Shown in pieces: positions 23,546-36,365 of a stretch of DNA of 64,000 nt. Position 1 is the first letter of the stretch. Each line of letters begins with the position of its first letter. The stretch lies in NCBI GenBank assembly GCA_963920765.1, contig OY987252.1, forward strand, positions 2,527,966-2,591,965, written 5' to 3'. This DNA is from Ulota crispa. Taxonomy: Eukaryota; Streptophyta; Bryopsida; Orthotrichales; Orthotrichaceae. The notes beneath the pieces are model-generated. The model was not told where the DNA came from. It did not search any database and saw nothing but the letters and a program-made list of their open reading frames with translations. The position numbers and the translations under genes are program-made.

Positions 23546-24239
23546 GGAAAGGTAAGTGGTTGGTTGTTAAATTACAATGCCTAATAGTAGCATGTGATTA
23601 TCCAAAAGGAATGTATCATGGAAACAAGGATTGATATTCTAGTCAAAGCTTTTTAAAGGCGGGGTTAAGAGTCCCATTCACTTAGGCTCTAGACTAGGAA
23701 TCTATTGAACTTAACAAAGTGGATGCGCCTAGAATTTTACAATCCTTTGAGTGTTTGCATGGCTATCTAAAGCTTTTTAGACTATTTATTTTTGAGTTTG
23801 TAATGAAATCAAAAGAGTTGTTCAAAATCAATGTGTTGGTATGGAAACTTTCCTAGACTCAAATTGATTTTTTCTCCAAAATAAGATATATGTGGCATCT
23901 CTAAAATTCAATGATAAATTCAATATATAGCTATATGGACCTAAAATTTTATAGTTTTGATTCCAAGTGTAAAGTGGTAGTAAATGATATAAACAATGGA
24001 CTATTTTTAGAGAATTCTAATGCTCTAGCTATATACACCACAATTATTTAGGCAAAAAATTAATATAATGGATTTCAAATGTGGATGTAGTGATTTGTTT
24101 CAAAGGAACAAAGCCAAAACCAAAAATAAAAACCTCTATGATATAGCTTGGTACTCATATAAATGTAATATGTAATGTGACGTCATTTATTAGTGAGATT
24201 TATATCAAACAATTTACAAAGATTGAAAAAAAACATAGG

Positions 24240-24806
24240 GGGTGCACTCCCCATTCTCTTGAGGTACACGTGCAATCAAAATCTTTGACCCATATCTTTA
24301 TATTGTAAGAAATCAATTAAATAGTTTGAAAAATTTATGGTGTGTTCTTCTATGTTGGAAGTTTATTTTGTGAATTATTGATTTTTTTAATTATAAATAA
24401 TTACTTATAAATTTTGGAAGAAAATAAACACATTGTATAGCTAGAATAAAATCTTGACCCCTTACATTATGTGGTAAAAAATAATTTTAAAAATAATTTT
24501 CAATTGCCAAGAAATGAAGGCTTAGTTAGAGTTTGTGTGGATACAATTTTCATTCAAACGCAATCTTGATAAATATTTGAAGTGAAAATTTAGCCATTTC
24601 AGTGCAATTTTGAATTGCGTGTTTGGAGTTTGGACATCTTGTTTAATTCATTTGAATCCAATTTTTTTTCACTTAAAATATATAATGAGTTTGTGAAACC
24701 ACCCAAAATTTTGGAGCTAAAGCAAATTTTATCTCAAAATAAATAGGGGGCGGAAAATTTACTTGATTGCACATGACCTCCAAAGAATACATTGAGTGAC
24801 CTCCTC
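24240..24806. mobile_element. Candidate inverted-repeat element
   Basis: A left segment, GGTGCACTCC...GAGGTACACGTGCAATCAA, is matched in reverse complement by the right segment containing GAGGTCATGTGCAATCAAG and GAGGTCACTC. The imperfect arms are about 45 bp and flank roughly 480 bp of very AT-rich DNA without a frame. Borders are approximate and no target duplication was found. Confidence 0.35.
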
Positions 24807-25021
24807 ATGAAAAAAAGGGTAAATAATTGTGCATGGAAGAGAAAATAATAAAATCAATGAAATTAGTTTAGATTCATGAGAAAGAGAATATTCAAAAATT
24901 TGAGAAAATCTTTAAAACCACATAAACTAAAAAGTTAATACCTTAAATTAGGCTATTTGGGTGGATGTTTGGATGGATGTTTGTTACATTGAGATCTCCC
25001 AAACCATGTGTCCCCTTCTTG

Positions 25022-25440
25022 TGTGCGTGGTACCACTAGAAAGCTCTTGGCAGGGAGGGGTGCACCTGCTTGGTTTTGTTTCATTTGGAAGTATGGTGGA
25101 AAAATTATTGAATTACAAAGTTTTTTTAAGGATTCATAATTTAGAAAATTACAAAAATTACTTTTATTTTTATTTTGGTTGCAAGCTTGGTATTGTCAAA
25201 AAGCTCTCAACAAGGAGAGGGTGCCTTGACTTGGTTACTTGGCATTTGGGCCTACAATGGAAAAATTATTGAATTTTGAAGTATTTTTGGATTAAAAATT
25301 TTAAAAATTACTTTCTACTTTTATTTTGGTGGCGTTTTTGGTATCATTGGAAAGCTCTTGCCAAAGAGGGATTCACAAGTTAGGTTTTGCGACTTTTGAA
25401 ATTACCTTCACTTTTTGTTTTTATTTTGATTTCATTTTTT
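25022..25440. repeat. Three-copy tandem repeat of about 155 bp
   Basis: The block GGTAYCAYTRGAAAGCTCT, followed by a purine-rich stretch and TTCAC or TGCAC, occurs near 25030, 25190 and 25340. Each copy is followed by GAAAAATTATTGAATT and TTACTTTTATTTTTATTTTG. The copies are clearly diverged. Confidence 0.6.
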
Positions 25441-26819
25441 TATTTTATTTTAATTTTAATTTTTTACTTTACTTTTACTTTTCAAATTAATAAAAAAAAT
25501 TGTAATCTATTCCATTTATAAAATTGTTTATATACAATAATTTTACTTTGTCTTTTTAGATTCTTTTCATTATTACTTTGTATAATTGGTTTGCTTTTAT
25601 ATTTTCTATTTCTTATAGCGCCTCAATGTCAAAGTACTTTAAGTTTACGTACTGAGAAATTGAGCCAACAGCAAAGGGCCACACTAGTACAAAATGAAGT
25701 CAAAACAAACTTATCTTAAAAAAGTAGTCAGATCATGTGTTACTAAGATGGTATGCATGGAACTTGAATTCAAGATATGAAATGATTAGTAAATGTGTGA
25801 TTTGTATCAAAAATGATTATTTAAAGCTTGATGCTATTTTTCTTTGTAAAGACTCCTTACACAAACATGGAAGACCCTTCAACATTTTTCTATGCTTAGA
25901 AATATAATCAAAGAAAGCAACTTAATTATTTTATTAGGAATATTAAAGTTAGGATAAAAATAACTTTGTTTGTTGCAATTTTTACAAAGGAAAATATAAT
26001 ACTTCTCTAAGCACTAAAATAGCTTGATAACTTCACCTTGACTACCTAATTTTATTAATCAAATGCCAAAACCTTTGCGCTTTTTGCAATTAGGAAGATC
26101 TATGAGAGTTAGGAACTCTAAGCATGTATAACTACAGCAATATATTAGTGTCCCAAAGTCCAAAACACTATTTTTATTATAAAACTTTACTTCCATAACC
26201 TAAAAATATGAATAAAATCTAGAGGCTAGGGCTCATTTTACTAGTGAGCTTGATGAGTTAAACATATAAATTATATTGTTTGTCATGGCTATAGTGACCC
26301 TTGAGTTACTTAAGCCTAGACATAGACACCTATTATCCCCTCCTTATATTATGCTTTGCATTTCACTAAGTCTGCACCTCTTAGTCACTTCTATTTTAGG
26401 TCAAAGTGTAGTTGTTCTAAGCCTCCATTGTGTTAGTCTCACTTGCACTCTCTAATCCCTAACTCTAAATCCTAATTCATGAGGGATTCTGTATTTGGAA
26501 AAACACCCTAAACCCTAAAATCCTTAGAACCCCTATAAACCTTAGGTGATTTTGTTCATGAACCTTAAAACTCTAAAATTTCCCTAAATCCTAAACTTTA
26601 TCTTTCTTTATCTACCTCAAACCCATAACAAGCATTTCCTTCCATTTTAAACACTATTCATTTTATCATCTTTCCTAAAAATCATAAAAAAATATCTTCA
26701 AACAAGTATAGTTGTTCTCTTTGTAACTTGCATTTTAAATCAGATTATTGACGGAAAGGTCATGAACAAAGTAAACAACACCTACACCAATTACAAATTA
26801 CCTCAAAACATCATGAAAA
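25441..26819. other. AT-rich spacer
   Basis: No coding frame or clear repeat is visible. A run of CCTAAACCCT-type words near 26440-26620 resembles degenerate telomere-like sequence but is not a regular array. Confidence 0.4.
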
Positions 26820-27150
26820 GGAGCAACGTATTTTGAAGATGTTTATAGTAGTCATGAAAATATAGAGAAATTAAAGGCACTCGGTATGTCAATTCCTGAA
26901 GGTGAGAAAAAAATTATTCAACGTCAAAAATTAAAAATTGCACTTTCTAAATTTGACCCATCTAAAGTAATTGAAATATCTCAATCATGCATATTAATGG
27001 AAGGAGATAAAGTGTTAGGTATACACATGGATACCTTTTCTCCAAATCATGAATGTCAAAAAGATTACAATTTTCTAGACTTTATTTATGATCAGGGAGG
27101 ATTTGTTGAAAGAGGTCAACAAAAGAAAGGGGAAGACATGGTTATGCTTG
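26820..27150 (+). pseudogene. Exon-like piece 1 of a possible 2-oxoglutarate/Fe(II) dioxygenase
   Basis: From GGA at 26820 the frame runs open for about 110 codons. It covers a charged N-terminal stretch (ENIEKLKALGMSIPEGEKK) and then CILMEGDKVLGIHMDTFSPN, where the His-x-Asp pair could be two of the three iron ligands of a double-stranded beta-helix dioxygenase. The frame ends in a stop at 27168-27170. A GT at 27151, just after CTTG, gives a phase-1 junction that joins in frame to the piece at 28605. That donor is weak, and the upstream part looks frameshifted at 26815. The enzyme assignment is inferred from motif spacing only. Confidence 0.4.
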
Positions 27151-28604
27151 GTTGGCAATTTGATACTTAAAAAAAAATTTGCTATGTAAATATATTTCAT
27201 CTGACTTACTTTCATTGTTGTATGTTTCATGCATTATTAAAAAAATTACGTATACATCAAAATACTGTGATGACATTACTTATGTAAAAAAAATTCATAT
27301 AGTAGTTCATTTGATTATTTTGAAATCCTTTATAAATTTCTAATATACTTATGTATTTACAAATATTTTATACAAATACCCACAATCAAAAGAATTAAAC
27401 CACAGTATAAAATCAACAAAAAAACAAATGCATGAATTTGGGAAGGTATTTGCAAATGACATGTGGGTAGTTGCAAGAAACACTTCACAGTTTTGTCTCA
27501 AACAACCTTAAAACTGGTAGTACTATGTAGTACTATGAGCTTTTGAAATAATTTTTTTTAAATAAAATAGAATATAGACAATTTGTAAAGCACTTAAAAT
27601 ATCACACTTATGAAAACTTAGAGCTAGAATTTTTTTATTCTAAAAGTTATGCACAAAACAAAATCAACAACAAAAAGCCAATTTCTTTTTTGCTCTTTAG
27701 AAAATAGTAAAATAAATCAAAAAAATAAAAATAAAACTAGCCAGTTGAGAACCTATTAAACACATTCACATGGTATAGTTGCTTTGCTGATGAATTTCTT
27801 TGTATTTTACCAATGAAAGGAGATAGGATGCCCACTTTGAGACAATGTAGATGCCATGGAATTTATAATTTTGCAAAACCCTTCTACAAATGCATGTAAG
27901 CATGCTCCATAAACAACATTCATGATTTATAGCTCTAGAAAAGCTTTTTTGGACCCAAAATAGTACTAAAAACCCCCCCAAATGGCCAAGGTAAACACCT
28001 ATTTGGGGGCTGTTTAAAAATAGTGAAATAATTTTAAAAAAATTGCAAAAATTACGAAAGGTCCATAACTATGACATGTACCTTCTTCTAAAATTTCAGC
28101 TCAAAAGAACTTGTTGTGCATAAGTTACAAGCCAAAAAGCACCTACAAGAGGTGAAGGGGACAAAAAATAGTACAAGTGTTTCTTGCAGTTACCCATGTA
28201 CAAATTTTTGGAGCTTGGGTTTTCTTTTTGGATACAAGAGTTGGAAAATCTACATCCTACAACAATTTCCAAAAAGTATGGAAGAATTGGTGATACACCA
28301 TTCTCTCACATGAGTATTACAAAAATTATTGGACACCACCACATTGTGATATGAATGATTTAGTCATGGGATTCATTATGTTGTTTACTAAAAGTAATTT
28401 ATTCATTTTTTGTAGTTTGAGTTTCTTGAAAATTTTGAAAATTTGAAATTGAAACATAATGTTTACTTTATAAATAATTTTGACTATTCTAAATTTTAAT
28501 AATCACAAATATTTTTTATAGAACTTCATTTATATTATTGTATTACTTATTAATATCACATCAATGCTTGTATCTTACATCCTAAGTTCAATTTTGATTT
28601 GCAG

Positions 28605-28890
28605 AACCACAATACAGAATATCAAGAGTAGGTGGAGAGTTTTGGCTAGAAAACTATGGCTACTATATCAAACCTAAAGATGGATCAATATTATTGTTAA
28701 ATTTAAAATATGTAAAACATAGAACTATAGCAAATAGTGGATATGATCAAACTAGAACTACTCTTTTGTCAAAAAAATCTATTTTAGATTCTTTTGAAAG
28801 AATTATAAAAGAGACAGATGAGATACAAAGACTTGAATGCAAATTCACTAAACATTTGTATGAACACATTTCAAAAAAAGAAAATGTAAA

Positions 28891-28893
<3 letters not shown>
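28605..28893 (+). pseudogene. Exon-like piece 2 of a possible 2-oxoglutarate/Fe(II) dioxygenase
   Basis: A good acceptor, TTTGATTTGCAG, ends at 28604, and the frame then runs open for about 95 codons. The translation has GGEFWLENYGYYIKPKDG, then LLLNLKYVKHRT and a later TRTT. This is the order expected for the second half of a double-stranded beta-helix dioxygenase: GG.F, then G..I.P..GS, the distal His and a downstream Arg. It then becomes Lys/Glu-rich and runs into a TA microsatellite. Joined across a 1454-base gap to 26820-27150, the reading frame is kept. No other oxygenase parts are nearby, so a transposon-captured or decayed gene is likely. Confidence 0.4.

Positions 28894-28929
<36 letters not shown>
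28894..28929. repeat. (TA)n microsatellite
   Basis: An uninterrupted AT dinucleotide run of 36 bases. It gives spurious Tyr-Ile repeat frames on both strands. Confidence 0.95.
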
Positions 28930-28932
<3 letters not shown>

Positions 28933-28984
28933 TTTTTTCCTTTTATCAAGTAAGGGGTACAATTGTAATGAGTGCATTTGTTGA

Positions 28985-30935
28985 AATTGTTTTTGCTTTT
29001 TGTGATAGGCTATGTATTTATGATCAATTCTAAAAGAAATTCAAATGATAAATGTTTTTTTTTTATACTTATAAAGTGCATTTTGTAAGTTAGTTATATG
29101 AAATCATTTAATCGTGACCATGAATGTGGCTACTTCAATATGTTTTAGTAAAAATGTAGAAAATATACAATGCAATCCACTGAGAATGCAGTTGAAAATG
29201 GTTAATGTCTCCTCTTAGCCAACACAATCAATAAACCTTCTCAAACATCCATATTTGAGTGTTTAGGAGTTTGGATACTGCAAGGTCTTGAAAAATTTAG
29301 GAAAAAAATATGTAGAATTAACCTTTCAACAATCTATAATGAAACGTTATTTTTGTGGAAACAAATATTGTAAATTATTTTATATTAAAGGAGAAAGTTA
29401 CAGTTCATAGGATCCCTAAAAGGAAATATAGACTATCTTTAAAACTACTTGGATGTGTTCCTATGCATGCACTTGACGGTCCCAATCCCAACCCTTTCAA
29501 ACTAACTCCTACAAACTGACATGTGGCAAAATTTGATTGTGCAATTGGTATTCACTGCTCTACTTTAAATTCACAGTGAGAGGTAAACACATCAAACATT
29601 GGTAAGTTGTAGGAGTTAGCTTTGGGGACCAATCGGAGGAAGGTGTATATACCTTAGAGGATGAAATATAGGAACTGCATGGCTTTATTCACCCCATTTT
29701 CCCAATTCTTTTAAAGATTTTTCTAGCTTTAAACCCAAATTCTCTTTACACAAACCAACCAAATGTGTTATCCGGATTTGATTGCATTTTGCTTAACTTA
29801 CAGCAACCACAGTCATGTGCTATCATTGTGCATCAAAATTTACAATTTCATCAAAAATCCATTGCCTTGTATTACACCCAAGGTAGGGCTTGCAATTGGT
29901 TGGGTCATGGATTCTAGGAAATGGAAAAAATCAAAAATGGAAAAGTCTTGAAATAGGGTTTAAACAACAAGGTATTAAACAACGCTAAACCATGACTATT
30001 AGGTTGTAAAACACATTTGCCTTTGATTGCTTTTCAAAACTGCGGTTGACTTGCCAAACTCTTGCAAAGGTCAGGTAAGGGTCTAGACCAGGGTTTTTTT
30101 TTTGGTTTTCTGGCCAATGCTTGTGTGGCATTTTTTGAAAATGATTTGTAGCTTACTAGCTCCATCCCTATTTTGGTTGGAGTTGATGGTGGCCTCTATG
30201 CATGGATTTTTGTAGCATGATGGGATTGTTTAGTTAGTAAGCTAAAAGTATTCATTGGTCTTTAAAAAAAATATCCAAACAACTATTGGCATTACATAAC
30301 CCCTACGGGAGTTTGCATGGTAAGTGGACCCAAAACGGCAGATGAAACCTCATAATAAGTCCAAAATTTTGAGATTTCTATGAGTGTGGATCACAAAGTG
30401 TTTGTTTTCTTTCATACAAATATGTGCATTATACAAAAAAAGACCAAATCCATGTAGCCATTAGGAAGGCTTTTGCAAAACAAAAACAAAAAACAAAAAA
30501 AATGTTAAAGTCATTAAGATATTGCCGTCATAACATTTATCCTTAATTTGGGCACTAAAAAGTCCATAACTATTATTGTATATCACTTGTCTAAAATTAT
30601 GGCACGTTTTTGAAATACTTAAAAGATGCTAAATCACATATGTAGTTCCAATGTACACATTATGGCTAAATTGATACATTATGTCTATCATTTTCATAGG
30701 ATGCTGTAAATGAGACATTCCAAATATATGCATCAAAAAGTCCCTTATTTTTTATATTATCAATTCTAACAAACATTGATTACATATTTTGTTTTATGAA
30801 CAAGAATAGAATATATTCACTAATTTAGGAGGTTTCCAAGCTCTTTCTTCTACAAGAAATAAGCCATGCAATCAAAACATATTCCTAAAAATCGAATGGG
30901 ACACGCATTTTGGTCTAGCCAACCATGCATCCATC
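28985..30935. other. AT-rich spacer
   Basis: No gene is supported. The word GTCTAGACCAGGGTTTTTTTT at 30088 resembles the reverse complement of a word at 31865-31890. A larger element of about 1.8 kb may therefore enclose the foldback at 30936, but the match is too short to rely on. Confidence 0.35.
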
Positions 30936-31647
30936 CCTAAAGGACCAATTGTCCTCTTGAGGGACAAATGGGATTTTTGGCATGTACTTACAACTAAATT
31001 ACCTTGTATAATTTTCCAAATTTTTTATGAAAGATGGGGAATTCAAAGATCTACAAGGGCATCTAATTTTTTCTTCATTTTGACATTTATTGAAGAAGTT
31101 AGAAATGAATTTATGGAAAAAAGTTGAGATTGGGCAGCCCAAAAAATTCTTTAAAAATTGTATTTAAAAAAAAAAAAAAAAAATGGTTCTATAGACTTAT
31201 TTATAGGTGGAGAGCTTTGAATTATTCAAGTTTCATTGTTGAGATGAAAGTTATGAGAAGTTTTTATTTACAGGTAGATATGGTTTCTCTCAAAATCACA
31301 CCTACTTGCAAACAAAAACTTCTCATAACTTTCATCTCATCAATGAAAATTGAATAATTCAAAGCTCCCCATTTATATAGAAGTAAAGAACCTATTTCAT
31401 AGTTTTATTTTTGTTTAGCGCAATTTTTAAAGAATTTTTTGGGTTGCCCAATATTGACTTTTTTCAATAAATTCATTTTTAGCTTCTTCAATGAATGTCA
31501 AAATGAAGAAAAATCTAGATGCCCAAGTAGATCCCTTTGAATTCTCCATCCACCATAAAAGTTTTTGAAGTTTATAAAAAGTAGTTTAGTTGTAAGTACA
31601 TGCTTGGAATTCCATTTGTCCCTTGAGGGGACAATTGGTTCTTTAGG
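30936..31647. mobile_element. Long inverted-repeat foldback element with CCTAAAGGACC ends
   Basis: The left arm begins CCTAAAGGACCAATTGTCCT and the right arm ends with its complement, GACAATTGGTTCTTTAGG. The arms extend about 340 bp each with small differences, including a poly-A run at 31150-31182 in the left arm only, and meet near 31295. No protein frame is present. Partial copies occur at 9500-9875 and 18657-18870, and the inner AGCTTTGAATCATTC block recurs at 60530. The structure is that of a foldback or long-TIR non-autonomous element. The flanks show no clear duplication. Confidence 0.7.
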
Positions 31648-34253
31648 AGTTGATTATTGCTTGGAATTGGATTAGGCAACACCTCAAACAACTTTACAAT
31701 GGTGACATCAATTTTCAATTTGATATCAATTTTATTAAAGCCTAGGCTGCAATGCAATATTCATTATTGCAATCTGGCATTTTTTTGAAAAAATTTCCCA
31801 CTTTTTTTTCTATAGCCTTGAAGCTCACATTTTTTTTGGGAGGAAATTGGGCCTTGAATTACCCAAAAAGAAAACACTGGTCTAAACCACTTGCTAAAAT
31901 GACCATGTGCACCCGTACTATTGTGTCTTGACGACTAAAAGTGACTTTGATTTTCACCACAAATCTTACACCAAGTGCTGTCACTATTACATTGCATTTT
32001 GGTAGCTACATTAGAGGTTTTTTGGGCTCAAGAAGTGCCCTCCACTTTTGGTATAGCTAAGAAAATAATTTTCATACGCAAAGAATACTTTTGGAGTCAC
32101 AAGAGGCGTGAGAAGTGGTTTTATCAAGGATGACTTCTCAAGTAGTATAGGGAAGGATGGAACAGTGGTCAAATGGTATTTTAAGGGTTTAGGGTGCCTT
32201 GCATGGTACAACAAGCTGAGAGTCCTTGCAACTTGTGAGCTTATTTGCTCCAATCAAGTCCCTTTTCAATGGTGAAAGCATGTTCTCAAGTATTTCTGCA
32301 TTATAATATTAAGCTTGTTAGAGACTCCGGGAGTCCTCTATTGTGGTACAGTTCAATATTTTAGTAGCTTCCCACACATGTACAGACTTTAAAAAGCCTT
32401 TTGTCTTTCATCACCCAGCGCTTCCAACCAATGAGATTGGTTTGCTTGAAAGTGCTGTCAGTGAGCAAGAATAGGGAAACATTATGTTCTTTGCGATTAA
32501 GAACAAATTAAAATGAAAGGTGAGGTACCCAGTTAAAGCTCCTTAAGGGGCACTCTTTGAGTCTAAACCAGCTCTAATGGTATACAATCCCTTCAGTGAC
32601 ACTTATCAGCTTTGCAATTGACATTTAAATTGTTGCAGCTTCCACCAAAGGAGCAAATACAAGCACACTAACGAATCCCCAACAGTCAATTTCAAGAAAA
32701 CATGACTTCTAACTTTGAAATTCAGTAGAATAAATTTGATTGAACAGCTTTTTATGAGGTCTACATTTCCTAGTAGCCCCTTCAAAGGCTAACCCAAAAA
32801 AATTACACCCCACCCACACCCCACCCGCACCCCACCCTGTACCCCTAAACCCTTAAATGGCCGAGTATGGGTGTACATACCTTAAGGTATCTTGCAGTGT
32901 GGCCAATACTAAAGGCAAAAAGGTTGCTGATATTTCAAGTTGCAATAAAAAATATGGCTTAGTGGTCATTACGTTCATTGCATGATGTTTAAATGTGGAT
33001 ATGAGGGACAATTTTCTATAATCTTGACAAGTGGTAGTCTTAAACCAATTGGAGTTGACATGTATTGTTGGTAGCATCAATTTGACAAAGAATGGATGAA
33101 AAGTAAGCAAATTGTTCATAGCCTTCATCTATCTTGTAGAATGTGCCTTCTAGGTTTATTTCCTTCTCAAACTAAGGTGCTTCTCATGCATATGTTCTCT
33201 TTTCCATTGTTTCCTATGTTCTTCTACAAGCTTTGTATTTGGAAGCAGAGGATACATTAGCGCCAAAGGGAAGAGCAAGTGCTACGATAAAAGAGGAGGG
33301 AAGAACCCCTTGTACAACTAGTCCTAGGAGAATTTAGCACAAAAGATACAACCATGAAAGAGGTACGAAACATCTTTGCACGTCTTATTTTGCAAAATTG
33401 CTGATTGTTTTTGCATGCTTTTTTTATTCGATAGTGCACAAAATTAATTAGTGTACTAAGACTTTCATGTCCTAATTCCCTCTTAGCTTTGCATACATTG
33501 TGGTTTTGGAGAAGTGCTTGTGAAGGACAACATTAAAGAAATACATGCCAAGCACTTGTAACTTGCCTACTATAAGGGGTCTTTGTGGACATATTTGGTA
33601 AGAGTATTATTACAAAATTTGAATTCTCTAATGGAAGTCAGCATGGCTAAAATCATAAATGAGAGTCAATAATAATGTGAAAGTGCTGATTGAGAGAATT
33701 TCCTACAACAATGTATGATGTATGTATATATTGTGAAAAGATTTATTGTCTTAAAACATTGGAATAAGTGTTTTGGCTTAAGCTTCACTTTCATGTATCA
33801 ATAGTAGTTTGATTTAAAATCAAACAAAATCCCATAAGAACTATGAGAGTGGAGTGATTGGTAAATGTTCAACATTGTTGTGAACTAAAGAAGCATGTAA
33901 GCGCGGCAGTCATCCTTCTTATTTGCAATGCATTTGAATAGTTTAATATGTCACCTTTTCTTCTTTGAGGTTTGTATAGAAAGTTTTTTATAGGTGCGTT
34001 TATGCTTTTCTTTCAAATGTCAAGTAGAAATTTGCATGGTATTGTCACCTATAGTATAGCTATTGCTGTAAGAGGCCATGTTTGAACTTTTGAGGATGTC
34101 TTTTTTAATGGATATTTAGTAGGTGAATTGAAGAAAAATTTACGCAGTAGTAGAATGAATTAGGTAGCACTCTCTGCATTTTAGAAAGTGTGCGGAATAA
34201 GAAGAAGAGGATATTTTCAAGTTGGTGTATTACTCTGTGGAACAAAAAGTAAT
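31648..34253. other. Spacer with a CACCC tract
   Basis: AT-rich DNA with no supported gene. A short C-rich tract of CACCC and CACCCC words lies at 32807-32845, the most GC-skewed spot in the neighbourhood. Confidence 0.45.
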
Positions 34254-36365
34254 TGTAGTAATAATTTGATGACTAGCTTCACAAAACACAAAGACAAGCT
34301 AACACCAAATTTGTTCAAGGTAAGTCTAAAATAGCTAAAGTTATAGGATCTAAGGTAAAATGTAAGGTAAATAACACTCAGTTTAGGAAATGTAAAGATA
34401 AGGTTATAACAAAAGGTATATCAAATTGGAAATTGGGATAAATAGAAAAGTGCGTATTTCCCGTGTGTGAGTTTTAGTAACTACAAATCAGTCCATTAAA
34501 TATGAATGCAATCCCATGCAAATGCTATAATACTATCAAGAATTGAAAATGAGATTAAAGGAATCAACATTCATGAAACAAACACAGGCAATGATCTTTG
34601 GCAATAGTCACAATCAGTAACCAAATAGTCCAAGGCTATAGTCATGGTTGTTTAGTGTTATCAATAACACATTGTGGCAGTAGTTTGGCAGTGATTGTCT
34701 GTTAGTAACCATGCGTCAATCTTTTGTAATCAATAACCGTTCATAGCCAATTCAATTAATTTCCATCCTTAACCTTTTCTGCTTTCAACACATCTATGGC
34801 CTAGTTCAAAAAAGATTCAAAAAAGAATTAATCATTCGCATGGTTAATTGATCCACAGTTTTCCCATAATCATATACAACATAATTCTATCACTTAGTCA
34901 ATAATCATGTCAGTCCTATCACAAAATATTCTATCTCCAATCCGTTGCTTTTATAATTCTATCTTGTAATCACTATAGGAGAACATATTAATAATTAAAC
35001 TATTGCCAACCACTTTGCCAACAGTATCTCACAATACAATGGTTGTATTTTTAGCTATAATCTCTTGCTCTTCCTTGTTGGCTATAGGTCTTCTCTTACT
35101 CCAATATAAATGGTCTCACGCAAAGATTCATTCTCAGATCATGGCCATCATCTCCTTTTACACTCATGCATTACATCATTCAATTTATAGTCTCCTTCTC
35201 TTCTTTGACAAATCAGGTTGAAACCTCACATACTTCCATTGAAATTTATATTCATTCTATTACCATTCAAATAAATCCTTCTCAAAAGTATCTTGCTCCT
35301 TTAAACAACTTTATGCATTGAGTTTTACAATTACAGTTATGTCAATTGCCTTCAGCATTTTCTCTCATTTGGAAACACTCGCATGATCTCTATTGATTAT
35401 CCGGCAATGATCTGAATTACTCCTCTTGAGTATATCCTTTTCTATCTATTGCCTTGGCTATAATCAATTAAAATTTGCATCTTCCTACGGTGAGGAATAC
35501 ACTTACAAATATAATCTAACTATAGCCATACACTCTCAATCACTAAGACACTGTTGATGGCAATACTTAATTCTACAACATAAACACTCATTACAGATTA
35601 TGCTTTCTCTCTTACAAATAAACTCATATAACTCTCTCTGACTATATTTTGCTAATTTCCACTCATTCACTGAGTATACAATCGGCTATTGCCCTAAGCT
35701 CTCAATCACTGAGCTACTCTCACTAGTCATAGCCTCTATTTTTATGAACAAGAATATCTACTTTAGTCCATTGCCTTGCCTCTCTCAGGCTATAAATATC
35801 CTATTACACTCAGGTTATAGACTGGTATACTCACTCACTGAGTCACAATCGGCTATTGCCTCAAACTTATACTACATCAGTCAAATCAAATCACATCAAT
35901 TAAATCAAATCAGCTAATTCAAATCATTCAAACAACATTGGTCATTCACACAACATTGGTGTTGCTATTTGCAAGCCGGAATATACAATCACATATAAAA
36001 GAATGTTGCCTTCCTTAATCAATAAGATTGGGCGCACACATATTAATAAAACAAAATATATAATAAAGAACACAAAGAAAAATATTGCAAGGGAAGTCAG
36101 ATCTAAATTTTGCTCCAAAAGAAAATCAAAAAGTCCATAGCCTTATATGCTGAAAGAAAGCTCTTCATTTCTGTAACTAACTCCAGGCTATGTAACTTCC
36201 CAACTGTCTATAGCCTTATATCCAATTGCTCATATAATTACATACACATTGCACTATATTTCTAAACTAGAATGCATTTTATAACTATTCACATTCAAAA
36301 TTCAAATGCAAACTTTAAATCCAAAAAATAGTGTTCTTAGTAACGCTCACTGATCTTTAAATTGG
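34254..36365 (-). repeat. Long dispersed repeat, copy B (inverted relative to copy A)
   Basis: Read on the minus strand, this block carries the same landmarks in the same order as 11235-13566: GTTTGCATTTGAA, TGCGCCCAAT, CCGGCTTG, CAATGTTGTTTGAATGA, repeated GGCAATAGCC/CTCAGTGAGTGAG words, and finally AAATTATTACTACA at 34254. Similarity stops sharply at that last word in both copies. Copy B is about 200 bp shorter because of scattered gaps. No protein frame is credible. Confidence 0.65.

Noticed and set aside
26440..26620. Interstitial telomere array from CCTAAACCCT words
   Set aside because: The words are scattered and irregular, without the seven-base periodicity of plant telomere repeats.
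28747..28984. Frames with Tyr-Ile repeats on both strands
   Set aside because: The repeats are the translated TA microsatellite at 28894-28929.
11235..36365. The two long repeat copies as LTRs of a single retrotransposon
   Set aside because: They are in opposite orientation, and no polymerase, integrase or primer site was found between them.
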